From contig CAYXGW010000008.1 in NCBI GenBank assembly GCA_964464595.1, forward strand, positions 36,822 through 100,821: a stretch of DNA of 64,000 nucleotides, written 5' to 3'. Of this stretch, positions 1 to 8,325 are shown one piece after another. Under the pieces are notes generated by a model, which did not search any database, was not told where the DNA came from, and saw only the letters and a program-made list of their open reading frames with translations. The DNA comes from JADFJB01 sp964464595. Lineage in GTDB: Bacteria; Zhuqueibacterota; JdFR-76; DREG01. Each line of letters opens with the position of its first letter. Position 1 is the stretch's first letter. The position numbers were made by a program, and so were the translations under genes.

Positions 1-61
1 ACAACTAAATATGGTGCAGAATAAATTAGCAAATCAAACACACTAAAAAATGGAGAATTAA

Positions 62-814
62 ATTCATAAAATTGCAAAATTCTTTGAGATTTCGGAAAAA
101 TTAAAGCAAAAATTATTTGATGCAAATCACGTGGCGGTTCTAACTGGTGCGGGAATATCCGCCGAAAGCGGTGTGCCTACGTTCCGCGGTGAAGATGGTT
201 TATGGAACAAATTTAAACCGGAAGAACTGGCTAATTTTGATGCGTTTATTAGAAATCCGAATTTAGTGTGGGAGTGGTACCAGTATCGGCGGCATTTAAT
301 CAATGAAGTTATTCCTAATCCCGGTCACTTTGCATTAGTTGAAATGGAAAACAATTATCCGGAGTTTACATTAATAACACAAAATGTTGATGGATTACAT
401 CAAAAGGCAGGAAGTCAAAATATTCATGAATTGCATGGAAATATATTGAGAAACTTTTGTATAAAGTGTAACACTTTTTATTCGGAGATAAATGATTTGT
501 CTGATAATATAGCGCCAATTTGCCAATGCGGTGGGTTAATCCGGCCCGATGTTGTGTGGTTTGGTGAACTTTTATCAGAATCTATTCTTGAAGCGGCCAA
601 TAAGGCAACCTGTTTATGTGATTTATTTTTATCAATTGGCACATCTGCATTGGTTTATCCTGCAGCTTCTTTACCGGAAGTCGCAAGGTCTCATGGAGTA
701 TTTGTAGTTGAAATTAATCCAACCCCTACTCCGGTTTCGGAAATTGCCGATGAAGTTATTGCAGAAAACTCAGGAATTGTTTTGCCGGAATTACTGAAAT
801 ATATGAATAATTAA
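62..814 (+). CDS. cobB: NAD-dependent protein deacylase, sirtuin class III (CobB/SIRT5-like)
   Basis: Removes acyl groups from lysines using NAD+. The NAD-binding motif GAGISAESGVPTFRG, the TQNVDGLH segment, the catalytic His in HELHGN, a CxxC plus CxC zinc knuckle and the Tyr-x-x-Arg pair in WYQYRR (preference for acidic acyl groups, as in CobB/SIRT5) are all present. Start: the first ATG/GTG/TTG in frame is GTG at 131, but it lies inside the first beta strand and has no ribosome site. GGAG at 52-55 sits 6 nt before an in-frame ATT at 62, which adds the expected N-terminal helix; an in-frame TAA at 59-61 blocks anything further upstream. I therefore chose ATT, with moderate certainty. The family call is firm. 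The next gene starts 6 nt downstream. Confidence 0.9.
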   Translation: MHKIAKFFEISEKLKQKLFDANHVAVLTGAGISAESGVPTFRGEDGLWNKFKPEELANFDAFIRNPNLVWEWYQYRRHLINEVIPNPGHFALVEMENNYPEFTLITQNVDGLHQKAGSQNIHELHGNILRNFCIKCNTFYSEINDLSDNIAPICQCGGLIRPDVVWFGELLSESILEAANKATCLCDLFLSIGTSALVYPAASLPEVARSHGVFVVEINPTPTPVSEIADEVIAENSGIVLPELLKYMNN

Positions 815-820
815 ATTGGA

Positions 821-3184
821 ATGGTTTTTGTGAAATTTAAAAGTTTTTTTTCTTTTCCCAATTGGAATATTAAAGTTGGACTTCTAAGTACTTTACTTTC
901 TCTAACACTAATAATGGGCTGTGGTGCTTATTTTAACACCTATTACAATGCAAAGAAATATTTTAATCAGGCAGAAAAAAAACGGATTAACCGAGAAAAA
1001 AGTGCGCAAGTTTCGGGAAATCAGAACAAAAGGTCGAATAGGTCTAAAATCATAGAATATGAAAAAGCGATTGAAAAAGGATCTAAGGTTTTACAGTTTC
1101 ATGCTAAAAGTAAATACGTAGATGACGCGCTATTTTTAATAGGACGATCTTTTTTTTATACCTTCGATTATCTAAAAGCCCGTCGTAAGTTTGAAGAGTT
1201 AATTACAATTTTCCCGGAAAGTAATCTTGTCTCCAAATCAAAACTATGGTTGGGAAAAACCCTTATCGAGCTTAAAGAATACGAAAATGCATTAACCGTT
1301 CTGAATGAATTGGTTTCTCAGAAAGTTGACAAGAATATATCCGGAGAAGCACGTTTTTTACTAGGTGAGTTATATTTCACTAGAGAAGATTATCCAGCTG
1401 CAATTAAGGAGTTTACAGATACAATTGATAAAGTCAGTAAAAAATCTGACAAGGTTAAAGCGCTTTCTAAAGCAGGTGAAGCATATATAAAGCTTCAAGA
1501 TTACAACAATGCAGCTCAGGTTTTACGTCGTGCTTTAGATTTAAAGCCGGAATTGGAACAGAAGTATTCAGTCGAGTTGACCTATGCAAAGGTCTTGCGG
1601 CAACTTAAAGAATACAATCAAACATTATTGGTCTTTGATGCAATGACCAAAGGAGCACTTACCCAGAACGAAATGGCCAATGTTAGACTTGAAATAGCGA
1701 ACACTTACATCGAGAGAGAAGAATGGGACAAAGCTAAGATTATCCTTGAAGAAATAGTTTCGGATTTTCCAAAATCAGAATTTGCCGTAATTGCACTTTT
1801 TGAACTTGGTAAAATGTTTATCAAGAAGGACAATGATTTACAACACGCAAAGGATTATTTCGAAGCTGCGAAGAAAAAAAATAAGCGAACTGCCGTCACT
1901 GATAGTGTTATATTATGGCTAAAAAATGTCACAGAGTGGGATCAGCTTAAGTTTGAAATTGGAGTTTTGGAAACTGCTTACTACTCATTTGATTTTACAA
2001 ATACTGATTCGATAGGTGAATATATTGTAGAAGAACAAGATGAATCAGATAAATTTGCTATACAAAATGCCCTAGCACGAAACCAGGCGCAAGTGAATCC
2101 AGACTCAATAGAACAGAATGCCAGCAATGATTCAACTAAGTCTTCGGACATGGAGGATTTTTTGTCTCAGGAAGTTTTATCAAAAATGGATGAAAAAGTA
2201 ACCATCAATCAACAAAAAAAGGATGATAAAAATATTAACGGAGTAGCGAATAGTAATAAACAAGCGATCAATATGAATATTGTTGAAAAGAAGAAAGTAT
2301 CAATTCCAAAGAATTTTAATCAACTTGAAGATAAATTAATATCAACCCACAATACATTGGCAGAACTGTTTCTTTTTCAGTTCGATCAGCCGGATTCTGC
2401 TTTAAGCCAATATGAATTCCTTTCGATTAACTTTGATGATAATCAACAAGTGCCTCATTGGTTATTCATGCGTTCATCGCTGCAACAGAGAAAAGGGGCT
2501 AAAGAGCTTGCCGATTCTCTATTCCAAACTATCATTGATAAATATCCTAAGACACAGTATTCAGTTGAAGCCAGCAAAATTCTTGGAAAAGAAGTACAAG
2601 AGAAAAAGTTGGATGTAGTTGAATCACTTTTTACCCAGGCTGAAGATCAATTATTCAAAATAAATGATGTGGATTCTTCCTTAAAGTTATATTATCGCAT
2701 CTCGGAAAATTACAAGGAATCCGAATTCGCCCCTAAGGCGATTTATACAATTGCATGGATTCATGAATGGAAGCTGTCTAATAATGATAAAGCATTGGAA
2801 ATTTACGAGCAGTTGATTGAGCGTTATCCGGATTCTGAACTAAGCAAGCAAGTTAAAGTGAAGCTTGATGCATTAAAAAGGGCTAAAAAAGAAGAAGAAG
2901 AAAGAAAAAAACAATTAGAAGCCGCTGAACAAATAGCTTCGCAAGCTGCTGAAGAAGATACAACCATTTTAAAAACTGAGGGAATTGATCCGCAAGCAAA
3001 AAAGATAGAACTATTAGATGATATTAGAACAGATCCAAGAATAAAAAAAACACGTTCAAAAAATAAAAACGATGCTGGGAAAAAATCAAAAGTAGAAACC
3101 GATCCTCGAAAAAAGAACTTAAAGAAAAAAGACGATAAAAAATCCAATATAAAAAAGGAGGTTCAGCCGGAGAAACTTCTGTGA
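821..3184 (+). CDS. TPR-repeat outer-membrane lipoprotein
   Basis: A 787-aa protein with an N-terminal hydrophobic segment ending in a lipobox-like LIMGC (about residues 30-34), then many degenerate tetratricopeptide repeats of the BamD/YbgF type (for example residues 85-260 and 620-690). The C-terminal ~110 residues are strongly Lys-rich and low complexity. Such proteins are periplasmic scaffolds anchored to a membrane; no specific partner can be named from sequence. Its stop TGA overlaps the GTG start of pyrK, so it is likely translated with the pyrimidine genes, although a functional link is not evident. Confidence 0.75.
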   Translation: MVFVKFKSFFSFPNWNIKVGLLSTLLSLTLIMGCGAYFNTYYNAKKYFNQAEKKRINREKSAQVSGNQNKRSNRSKIIEYEKAIEKGSKVLQFHAKSKYVDDALFLIGRSFFYTFDYLKARRKFEELITIFPESNLVSKSKLWLGKTLIELKEYENALTVLNELVSQKVDKNISGEARFLLGELYFTREDYPAAIKEFTDTIDKVSKKSDKVKALSKAGEAYIKLQDYNNAAQVLRRALDLKPELEQKYSVELTYAKVLRQLKEYNQTLLVFDAMTKGALTQNEMANVRLEIANTYIEREEWDKAKIILEEIVSDFPKSEFAVIALFELGKMFIKKDNDLQHAKDYFEAAKKKNKRTAVTDSVILWLKNVTEWDQLKFEIGVLETAYYSFDFTNTDSIGEYIVEEQDESDKFAIQNALARNQAQVNPDSIEQNASNDSTKSSDMEDFLSQEVLSKMDEKVTINQQKKDDKNINGVANSNKQAINMNIVEKKKVSIPKNFNQLEDKLISTHNTLAELFLFQFDQPDSALSQYEFLSINFDDNQQVPHWLFMRSSLQQRKGAKELADSLFQTIIDKYPKTQYSVEASKILGKEVQEKKLDVVESLFTQAEDQLFKINDVDSSLKLYYRISENYKESEFAPKAIYTIAWIHEWKLSNNDKALEIYEQLIERYPDSELSKQVKVKLDALKRAKKEEEERKKQLEAAEQIASQAAEEDTTILKTEGIDPQAKKIELLDDIRTDPRIKKTRSKNKNDAGKKSKVETDPRKKNLKKKDDKKSNIKKEVQPEKLL

Positions 3185-3975
3185 GTAAAAATTATGTTTT
3201 TCATGCGGAATTAATAGGAAAAGATTGGCTTAACGATTCTTATTTTACTCTTCGCTTTTCTTGCCTGGAAATTGCACAAATCTGTTTACCCGGACAATTT
3301 GTTAACATAAAATTGTCAGATTTGTATGATCCCCTCCTGAGACGGCCAATGAGTATTTACAAATGCAACCGTCAAGAGGGGTGGATCGAATTTTTGCTCA
3401 AAGTAGTAGGGAAGGGTACTTTAGGATTGTCGGCTGTAAAAAAGGGAGAAACTTTCGGTTTACTTGGTCCTTTAGGGAATGGATTTAACTGCGATGGGAT
3501 TCAAAACGCTATTCTTGTTGGGGGTGGAATTGGAATTGCACCATTAGTGTTTTTGGCTGAAGAACTGGCTGGAAAAGGCGTATCAATAAACTTCATCCAG
3601 GGCTTTCGTACAAAAAATGAATACTGTTGCAGAGATGAAATTGTGCCCTTTGTGAAACGACTGTTAATTTCAACTGATGATGGAAGCATTGGTATTCAAG
3701 GTGATGTTGCACAAGCGCTAAATAAATTGATCGCCGAAAATAGCAGTCTTAAAAATTCGACATTATTGGCTTGTGGCCCCAATCAAATGATGGAATCGAT
3801 CGAAAAAATATGCTTATCTCAAAATATAGAAGCCCAATTTTCTGTTGAAACACACATGGCTTGCGGCTTTGGGGTTTGTATCGGTTGTCCAATGCCAAAA
3901 TCCGACGAATCCGGCTATTATTTGGCTTGTGTAGATGGTCCTGTTTTTAATTTGGGTGATGTAAAGTTTGAGTAA
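3181..3975 (+). CDS. pyrK: Dihydroorotate dehydrogenase B, electron transfer subunit
   Basis: Passes electrons from the PyrD flavin to NAD+ through FAD and a [2Fe-2S] cluster, in pyrimidine synthesis. Visible elements: FAD-binding RRPMSIY near residue 57, the nucleotide-binding GGGIGIAPL near residue 115, and a C-terminal cluster motif CGFGVCIGC followed by a fourth Cys in YLACVDGP. Length (264 aa) is normal. The start is GTG, overlapping the upstream stop. The end overlaps pyrD by 8 nt, as expected for a two-subunit enzyme. Confidence 0.96.
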   Translation: MSKNYVFHAELIGKDWLNDSYFTLRFSCLEIAQICLPGQFVNIKLSDLYDPLLRRPMSIYKCNRQEGWIEFLLKVVGKGTLGLSAVKKGETFGLLGPLGNGFNCDGIQNAILVGGGIGIAPLVFLAEELAGKGVSINFIQGFRTKNEYCCRDEIVPFVKRLLISTDDGSIGIQGDVAQALNKLIAENSSLKNSTLLACGPNQMMESIEKICLSQNIEAQFSVETHMACGFGVCIGCPMPKSDESGYYLACVDGPVFNLGDVKFE

Positions 3976-4876
3976 CTTGACTGTCAAACTGGGGCCATTA
4001 GAATTGGAAAATCCAATATTAACCGCTTCCGGAACTTTTGGTTACGGAAATGAATTCGCAGAATTTATCAATCTCGACAGACTCGGAGGGATTGTTACAA
4101 AATCGCTTACTCCAAACCCTCGCCCCGGAAATCCACCTCATCGTGTGGTTGAAGTTACAGGAGCCATGCTCAATTCAATCGGTTTGGCCAACATCGGAGT
4201 AGATTCATTTATTCAAGATAAAATGCCGTTTCTCCAATCCTTGGGATGCAAGGTTATCGTTAATATTGCAGGTGAGAGACTTGATGAATACATAAGTGTC
4301 CTGACAAAATTAGAAACTGTTTCAAATGGAATTGATGCGTATGAAATTAATCTTTCATGTCCAAACGTAAAGGAAGGCGGCAGGACTTTTGGTAAAGATC
4401 CCAGGCAAGTACATCGTATTACTTCGGCATTACGGGAATTGACGCATAAACCCCTGATTATCAAATTAACTCCGGAAGTATCAGATATCGGTGAATTGGG
4501 GCTTGCAGCACAGGAAGGTGGAGCGGATATCATTTCTGCAATAAATACGTTTATCGGGATGGTAATTAACACAGAAAAAAGAAAGGCGGTTTTGGGAACT
4601 ATAACCGGTGGATTTTCCGGACCAGCCTTAAAACCGTTAGCTCTAGCAAAGGTCTATACCCTTAGCCAGGTTGTTTCTATACCTATCATAGGAATCGGTG
4701 GCATATTTACTGTAACCGATGTCGTTGAATTTCTATTGGCGGGGGCCTCTGCGGTTCAAATAGGGACTGCAAATTATATTGAACCAAAAATCAGCGAAAA
4801 ACTGGTTGACGATTTACTGCAGTATTGCAAAGATAACGAATTAGAATCTATCGCGGAATTAATCGGAACCCTATAA
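3968..4876 (+). CDS. pyrD: Dihydroorotate dehydrogenase B, catalytic subunit
   Basis: FMN enzyme oxidising dihydroorotate to orotate. The class 1B signature NLSCPNVKEGG carries the catalytic Cys, and GGIFTVTDVVEFLLAGAS forms the phosphate-binding end of the barrel. 302 aa, full length. The start is TTG (TTG AGT AAC TTG) inside the pyrK end; this overlap and the immediate match to the family N-terminus (LGPLELENPILTASGTFG) support it. Works with PyrK immediately upstream. Confidence 0.96.
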   Translation: MSNLTVKLGPLELENPILTASGTFGYGNEFAEFINLDRLGGIVTKSLTPNPRPGNPPHRVVEVTGAMLNSIGLANIGVDSFIQDKMPFLQSLGCKVIVNIAGERLDEYISVLTKLETVSNGIDAYEINLSCPNVKEGGRTFGKDPRQVHRITSALRELTHKPLIIKLTPEVSDIGELGLAAQEGGADIISAINTFIGMVINTEKRKAVLGTITGGFSGPALKPLALAKVYTLSQVVSIPIIGIGGIFTVTDVVEFLLAGASAVQIGTANYIEPKISEKLVDDLLQYCKDNELESIAELIGTL

Positions 4877-4890
4877 ATAGAAAAATCAAA

Positions 4891-5727
4891 ATGGCATTTG
4901 CACAACTTAAATCTCGAGTCCTTGTTACTATTGTCGGGGCGCCTATTGTTTTGTATTGTGTGTATTTTGGGAAGTGGCCTTTCTTTATATTTATGGCGGC
5001 GATATTTGTATTATCGTTAAGTGAATTTTTTGAGCTATCCAAAAATAAGGGTGTCGTTCCTAATTTAATAATTTCTATAATAGCCGGTATGCTACTCTTG
5101 TTTGACATGTATTTATCGCGCGGCGAATATTTTATACAAATCATAAGTGTTTATCTAGTTCTCATCAGCATTTTACAATTAAGGGAAGCCAGGGGATCGC
5201 AGATTCAAAATATTTCCGTTAATTTTTTTGCTTTTGGATATATAGGTATGCTGCTGAGTTTTTTTATTGGGATCCGCCAATTACCTCTTGATTTGAATGT
5301 TGACTATAACCAGGGCGGAATATGGGCTATTACTATTTTAGCGATTTTTTGGATTGGGGATACGGTAGCTTATTTTGTAGGAAGCAGCATAGGTAAACAT
5401 AAATTGGCGTCAAGAGTCAGTCCGAAAAAAACTATCGAGGGTGCGATTGCAGGATTTATTTCCATGCTAATGGTGATGTATATAGCAAAAATGTTATTTT
5501 TACCGGAATGGAGTTGGTTAGATGCTACTATCATCGGTGTAATTTGTGGAACTGTTGGACAAATGAGTGATTTGGTTGAATCGTTATTTAAACGGGATGC
5601 CGGTGTAAAAGACACCTCGAATATCCTGCCAGGACATGGTGGTATATTCGATCGTTTTGATGTCCTCTTTCTAGTCTCACCCCTCATTTTCTTTTATTTA
5701 AAATATTTTTCCTCAGTAAGTCATTGA
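4891..5727 (+). CDS. cdsA: Phosphatidate cytidylyltransferase
   Basis: Makes CDP-diacylglycerol from phosphatidate and CTP, the entry point of phospholipid synthesis, in the inner membrane. The protein has about eight hydrophobic segments and the family signature near the C-terminus: SDLVESLFKRDAGVKD followed by LPGHGGIFDRFD. 278 aa, normal length. It begins 14 nt after pyrD; no strong ribosome site precedes the ATG. Confidence 0.95.
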   Translation: MAFAQLKSRVLVTIVGAPIVLYCVYFGKWPFFIFMAAIFVLSLSEFFELSKNKGVVPNLIISIIAGMLLLFDMYLSRGEYFIQIISVYLVLISILQLREARGSQIQNISVNFFAFGYIGMLLSFFIGIRQLPLDLNVDYNQGGIWAITILAIFWIGDTVAYFVGSSIGKHKLASRVSPKKTIEGAIAGFISMLMVMYIAKMLFLPEWSWLDATIIGVICGTVGQMSDLVESLFKRDAGVKDTSNILPGHGGIFDRFDVLFLVSPLIFFYLKYFSSVSH

Positions 5728-5748
5728 TAAAAAAGGTTGCCCCAAATC

Positions 5749-6522
5749 ATGCCTATTGACGTCATTTTGAAAAGTGTGATTGCGGGTTTATTGGCCAGCC
5801 TGGCATGTGGCTTGGGTGTATTTCCATTATTGTTCAAAAAATTTGACCCCATTAAACATAGCGGTATTGGTTATGGTTTTGCTGGGGGTTTAATGTTCGC
5901 AGCTTCGGTATATAATTTGATTCTTCCCGGTCTTAAACTCTCATCTCAAGATATTTCAGTTTCAGATGCTGTTTTTGTAATTTCCGGTATTATTTTGGGG
6001 GCTGCGTTTCTATGGGCTACCGATATTTACTTATCCGGTGAAAGAACCGATCATGCTAGTTGGAAGAAGTGGGGCAGTAGGCAAGAGTTATTAATTTTCC
6101 TGGCAATGATGGTTCACAGCATTCCTGAAGGCGTTGCCGTTGGAGTGGGATATGCTTCCGGAGAAGTGCTATCTACGAAGTTAGGAACTTATATAGCTGT
6201 GGCAATCGGAATTCATAATATCCCTGAAGGACTGGCTGTTGCCATTCCCATAAGATCTGCCGGGGCAAGTATTAAAAAATGCTTTATAGCTGCTTTTTTC
6301 ACAAGTTTACCCCAACCGATAGCTGCTATTCCAGCAGTGATTGCTTCCTGGTTTTTTCAACCGCTCATGCCGATTTTGATGGGGTTTGCGGCTGGAGCTA
6401 TGATTTTCTTAATTTTGCTGGAGCTTATTCCACACGCATTAGATTTTGAAAAGCCTGTAAAAATAGCCTGGGCGTTTACCTTAGGATTTTGCTTGATGGT
6501 CTTTGTCCAGGTGATTTTGTAA
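5749..6522 (+). CDS. ZIP-family metal (zinc/divalent cation) transporter
   Basis: Inner-membrane carrier bringing divalent metal into the cytoplasm. Two ZIP signature helices are clear: HSIPEGVAVGVGYASG and HNIPEGLAVAIP, whose His/Glu residues form the binuclear metal site. About eight membrane segments, 257 aa. The ATG at 5749 is preceded by AAAAAGG at 5730-5736; a TTG at 5737 is also in frame but abuts that site. Ends 10 nt before a convergent gene. Confidence 0.9.
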   Translation: MPIDVILKSVIAGLLASLACGLGVFPLLFKKFDPIKHSGIGYGFAGGLMFAASVYNLILPGLKLSSQDISVSDAVFVISGIILGAAFLWATDIYLSGERTDHASWKKWGSRQELLIFLAMMVHSIPEGVAVGVGYASGEVLSTKLGTYIAVAIGIHNIPEGLAVAIPIRSAGASIKKCFIAAFFTSLPQPIAAIPAVIASWFFQPLMPILMGFAAGAMIFLILLELIPHALDFEKPVKIAWAFTLGFCLMVFVQVIL

Positions 6523-6532
6523 CACGTGCAAT

Positions 6533-6925
6533 TCAACCCGGGTTTGGTTCTAATTCTTCCTGAATTTCTTTCCTGCTCTCCTTTGACAAACTGTCAACCT
6601 CATCATTTACTCTTTCGAGAAATTCCAGCCATTTATCCGGATTTGTTTGATAATAAGAAAGAATCAGTTCGTATTTTTCTATGGTAATTTTATTCTTTTT
6701 GAGTAATGGAATAAACCTTGAGGTATAATCTACCTCTCTTGGATAAAGCGTTTTTATAATCATGATTTCAGCATATAGCTTCACAAACGATTCCTCATCG
6801 ATAGGAAGTCCAATTTCAGGGTCTTGACTTTTTTGACAATGGATTAGATTGACTGCTAGAAAAGATAAGAATAAAAATGTTAATTTTGGTTTGAAATTTA
6901 TCATTATATTTTGAAAATTCTTCAT
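6533..6925 (-). CDS. DUF4296-like small lipoprotein
   Basis: About 131 aa: a hydrophobic N-terminus ending in LIHC (a non-canonical lipobox), then a helical body. The pattern of an early acidic helix (EESFVKLYAEIMIIKTLYP), a middle KYELILSYYQTNPDKW and a late Glu-rich helix resembles DUF4296 lipoproteins of Bacteroidota and relatives. Function is unknown in that family. The start is uncertain: ATGs at 6925 and 6904 are plausible, and an upstream in-frame ATG at 6976 would bury the signal peptide. Confidence 0.6.
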   Translation of the reverse strand: MKNFQNIMINFKPKLTFLFLSFLAVNLIHCQKSQDPEIGLPIDEESFVKLYAEIMIIKTLYPREVDYTSRFIPLLKKNKITIEKYELILSYYQTNPDKWLEFLERVNDEVDSLSKESRKEIQEELEPNPG

Positions 6926-6976
6926 ATCATAAATTAATTTTGACTTAAAATAATGTAAGCTTTTGCGAAAAACCAA

Positions 6977-7286
6977 TCAATCTTAACCAATGGATCCGGA
7001 ATACTACAGAAAGCTTAGAATAAAGCAATTATTAAATATTTTATTTGTTGAATTTTATTGAAATTAATAGTTGCTTTTTTATTGAATTAAATATATGTTA
7101 AGCGCCTAAGTAAAAAGTACACCTGTTTAATGCTTTTATATGTTCAAATTTTAGTAATGCCCTTTTAATAAAACCTCACATATAGAATAATCAAAATTCA
7201 ATATATTGGTAAGTGGCAAATCTGATGGTAAAAGCTGTAGACTTAGTTGTACAAGTCAAAATAAATTAATGTAAGGATTTAGATAT
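6977..7286. promoter_or_regulatory. AT-rich upstream region of the cold-shock gene
   Basis: About 310 bp with no convincing gene. It must hold the promoter and the long 5' leader typical of cold-shock genes. TAAGGA at 7271-7276 is the ribosome site for the ATG at 7287. A 23-codon open frame at 6990-7061 lacks a ribosome site and is not called. Confidence 0.4.
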
Positions 7287-7487
7287 ATGGAAACAGGAAC
7301 AGTAAAATGGTTCAATAGCTCTAAGGGTTATGGATTCATCAATCGAGAAGAGGGCGAAGATGTATTTGTCCATTTCAATGCCATTGTAAGTGAGGGCTAT
7401 AAATCATTGGAAGAGGGAGATAAAGTCCAATTTGAAGTCGAACGTGGACCTAAAGGCTTGCAAGCAACTAACGTGTCAAAAGTTTAG
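7287..7487 (+). CDS. Cold-shock protein, CspA family
   Basis: Single-stranded nucleic acid binding protein, an RNA chaperone. 66 aa beginning METGTVKWFNSSKGYGFI, with RNP1 (KGYGFI) and RNP2 (DVFVHF) intact: a complete cold-shock domain. TAAGGA lies about 10 nt before the ATG. Monocistronic, with its own terminator 20 nt downstream. Confidence 0.97.
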   Translation: METGTVKWFNSSKGYGFINREEGEDVFVHFNAIVSEGYKSLEEGDKVQFEVERGPKGLQATNVSKV

Positions 7488-7507
7488 TTTAAAGAATTTC
7501 TTTTATA

Positions 7508-7534
7508 ACCCCTGGTTTAATATAAGCCAGGGGT
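7508..7534 (+). terminator. Rho-independent-type hairpin after the cold-shock gene
   Basis: A perfect 8-bp stem, ACCCCTGG (7508-7515) and CCAGGGGT (7527-7534), with an 11-nt loop, followed by an AT-rich tail (TATTTAATTT). It lies 20 nt after the stop codon. The U-tract is interrupted, so efficiency may be modest. Confidence 0.7.
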
Positions 7535-7871
7535 ATTTAATTTGTGAATATTTCGGGGTCATGAATATACTCAGCATTATTATTTCTTCTACAAAACGAA
7601 ATTGGTGATTCAAAGCTTACGTAGTATTCAGTTGGTAAATCGAATGTATCAACATAATCCCCACATGAATGTCGAATTGCAATAACACGACATTTTATGT
7701 TGTGATATTGCAATTATTCTGAGGTTAGAAAAAGTAGGAGGAAATTTTACAAACTACAAAGATGAAGAGCTTTGTGTTCAATATTGTTTTTACTTTTCTC
7801 AAAGACGTTTCAAATTTCGCGTTTCCTAATTTCGAACACGCAATTATTTGAAGATGCGTAAACCTCGTGTT
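7535..7871. other. Intergenic, no feature recognised
   Basis: About 340 bp between the cold-shock terminator and the convergent DoxX gene. I see no coding signal, hairpin or repeat here. Confidence 0.4.
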
Positions 7872-8309
7872 TCATCCGCCATTCTTTCCTTTTCTTTTGA
7901 ACAAATAAAGATCTAAACTAAACGGCGACACACCTTTCAGAAAAACGCTCATCGAAAATAACCAATACAGAAAAGCCAATTCCCCTTCACCTAATATCTT
8001 GCCATCATGGGCGACCAAAACGGCTATAGAAAAATTGATTAAAAGCGCAAAGCTCGCAAATCGTGTAAATAATCCTAAAAGGATAAGTACCCCACATATT
8101 AATTCCGCCCCTAGAGAAAGGTATGCACTAAAAACAGGTAAGGGAACATTTAGGGATGTTAAGAATTTCGAAAACTCAAGAACTCCTTGTTTATTAAAAA
8201 TTCCTGGAAACCCATGATAGGTCATGGCACAGCCCAGCCAAATCCTGATTAAAAGGTCTGCATTTTGCGAGAAAGGTTTACTCAGCAACCTGCGAAATTC
8301 ATTTTTCAT
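7872..8309 (-). CDS. DoxX-family integral membrane protein
   Basis: 145 aa with four predicted membrane helices and the DoxX pattern: RIWLGCAMTYHGFPGIF near the start, a Gly/Glu helix (LSLGAELICGVLILLGLFTR), and a third helix with VAHDGKIL. DoxX proteins are poorly defined inner-membrane proteins linked to redox or quinone chemistry. It lies 16 nt downstream of the large gene that follows on the same strand and may share its transcript. Confidence 0.85.
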   Translation of the reverse strand: MKNEFRRLLSKPFSQNADLLIRIWLGCAMTYHGFPGIFNKQGVLEFSKFLTSLNVPLPVFSAYLSLGAELICGVLILLGLFTRFASFALLINFSIAVLVAHDGKILGEGELAFLYWLFSMSVFLKGVSPFSLDLYLFKRKGKNGG

Positions 8310-8325
8310 GGCTTAGTTCCAAATT

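Noticed and set aside
131..814. Sirtuin as the activator of a Thoeris- or defence-type system
   Set aside because: It is a CobB/SIRT5-type deacylase in a housekeeping operon, 38 kb from the TIR genes, with no fused effector domain.
2824..3147. Minus-strand open frame opposite the TPR lipoprotein C-terminus
   Set aside because: It is the complement of a Lys/Glu-rich low-complexity coding region; its Phe/Ser-rich text has no family features and no ribosome site.
6990..7061. 23-codon plus-strand frame upstream of the cold-shock gene
   Set aside because: No ribosome site and nothing recognisable; more likely part of the cold-shock 5' leader.
7390..7608. Open frame overlapping the end of the cold-shock gene
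   Set aside because: Different frame inside a certain gene, and it runs through the terminator hairpin.
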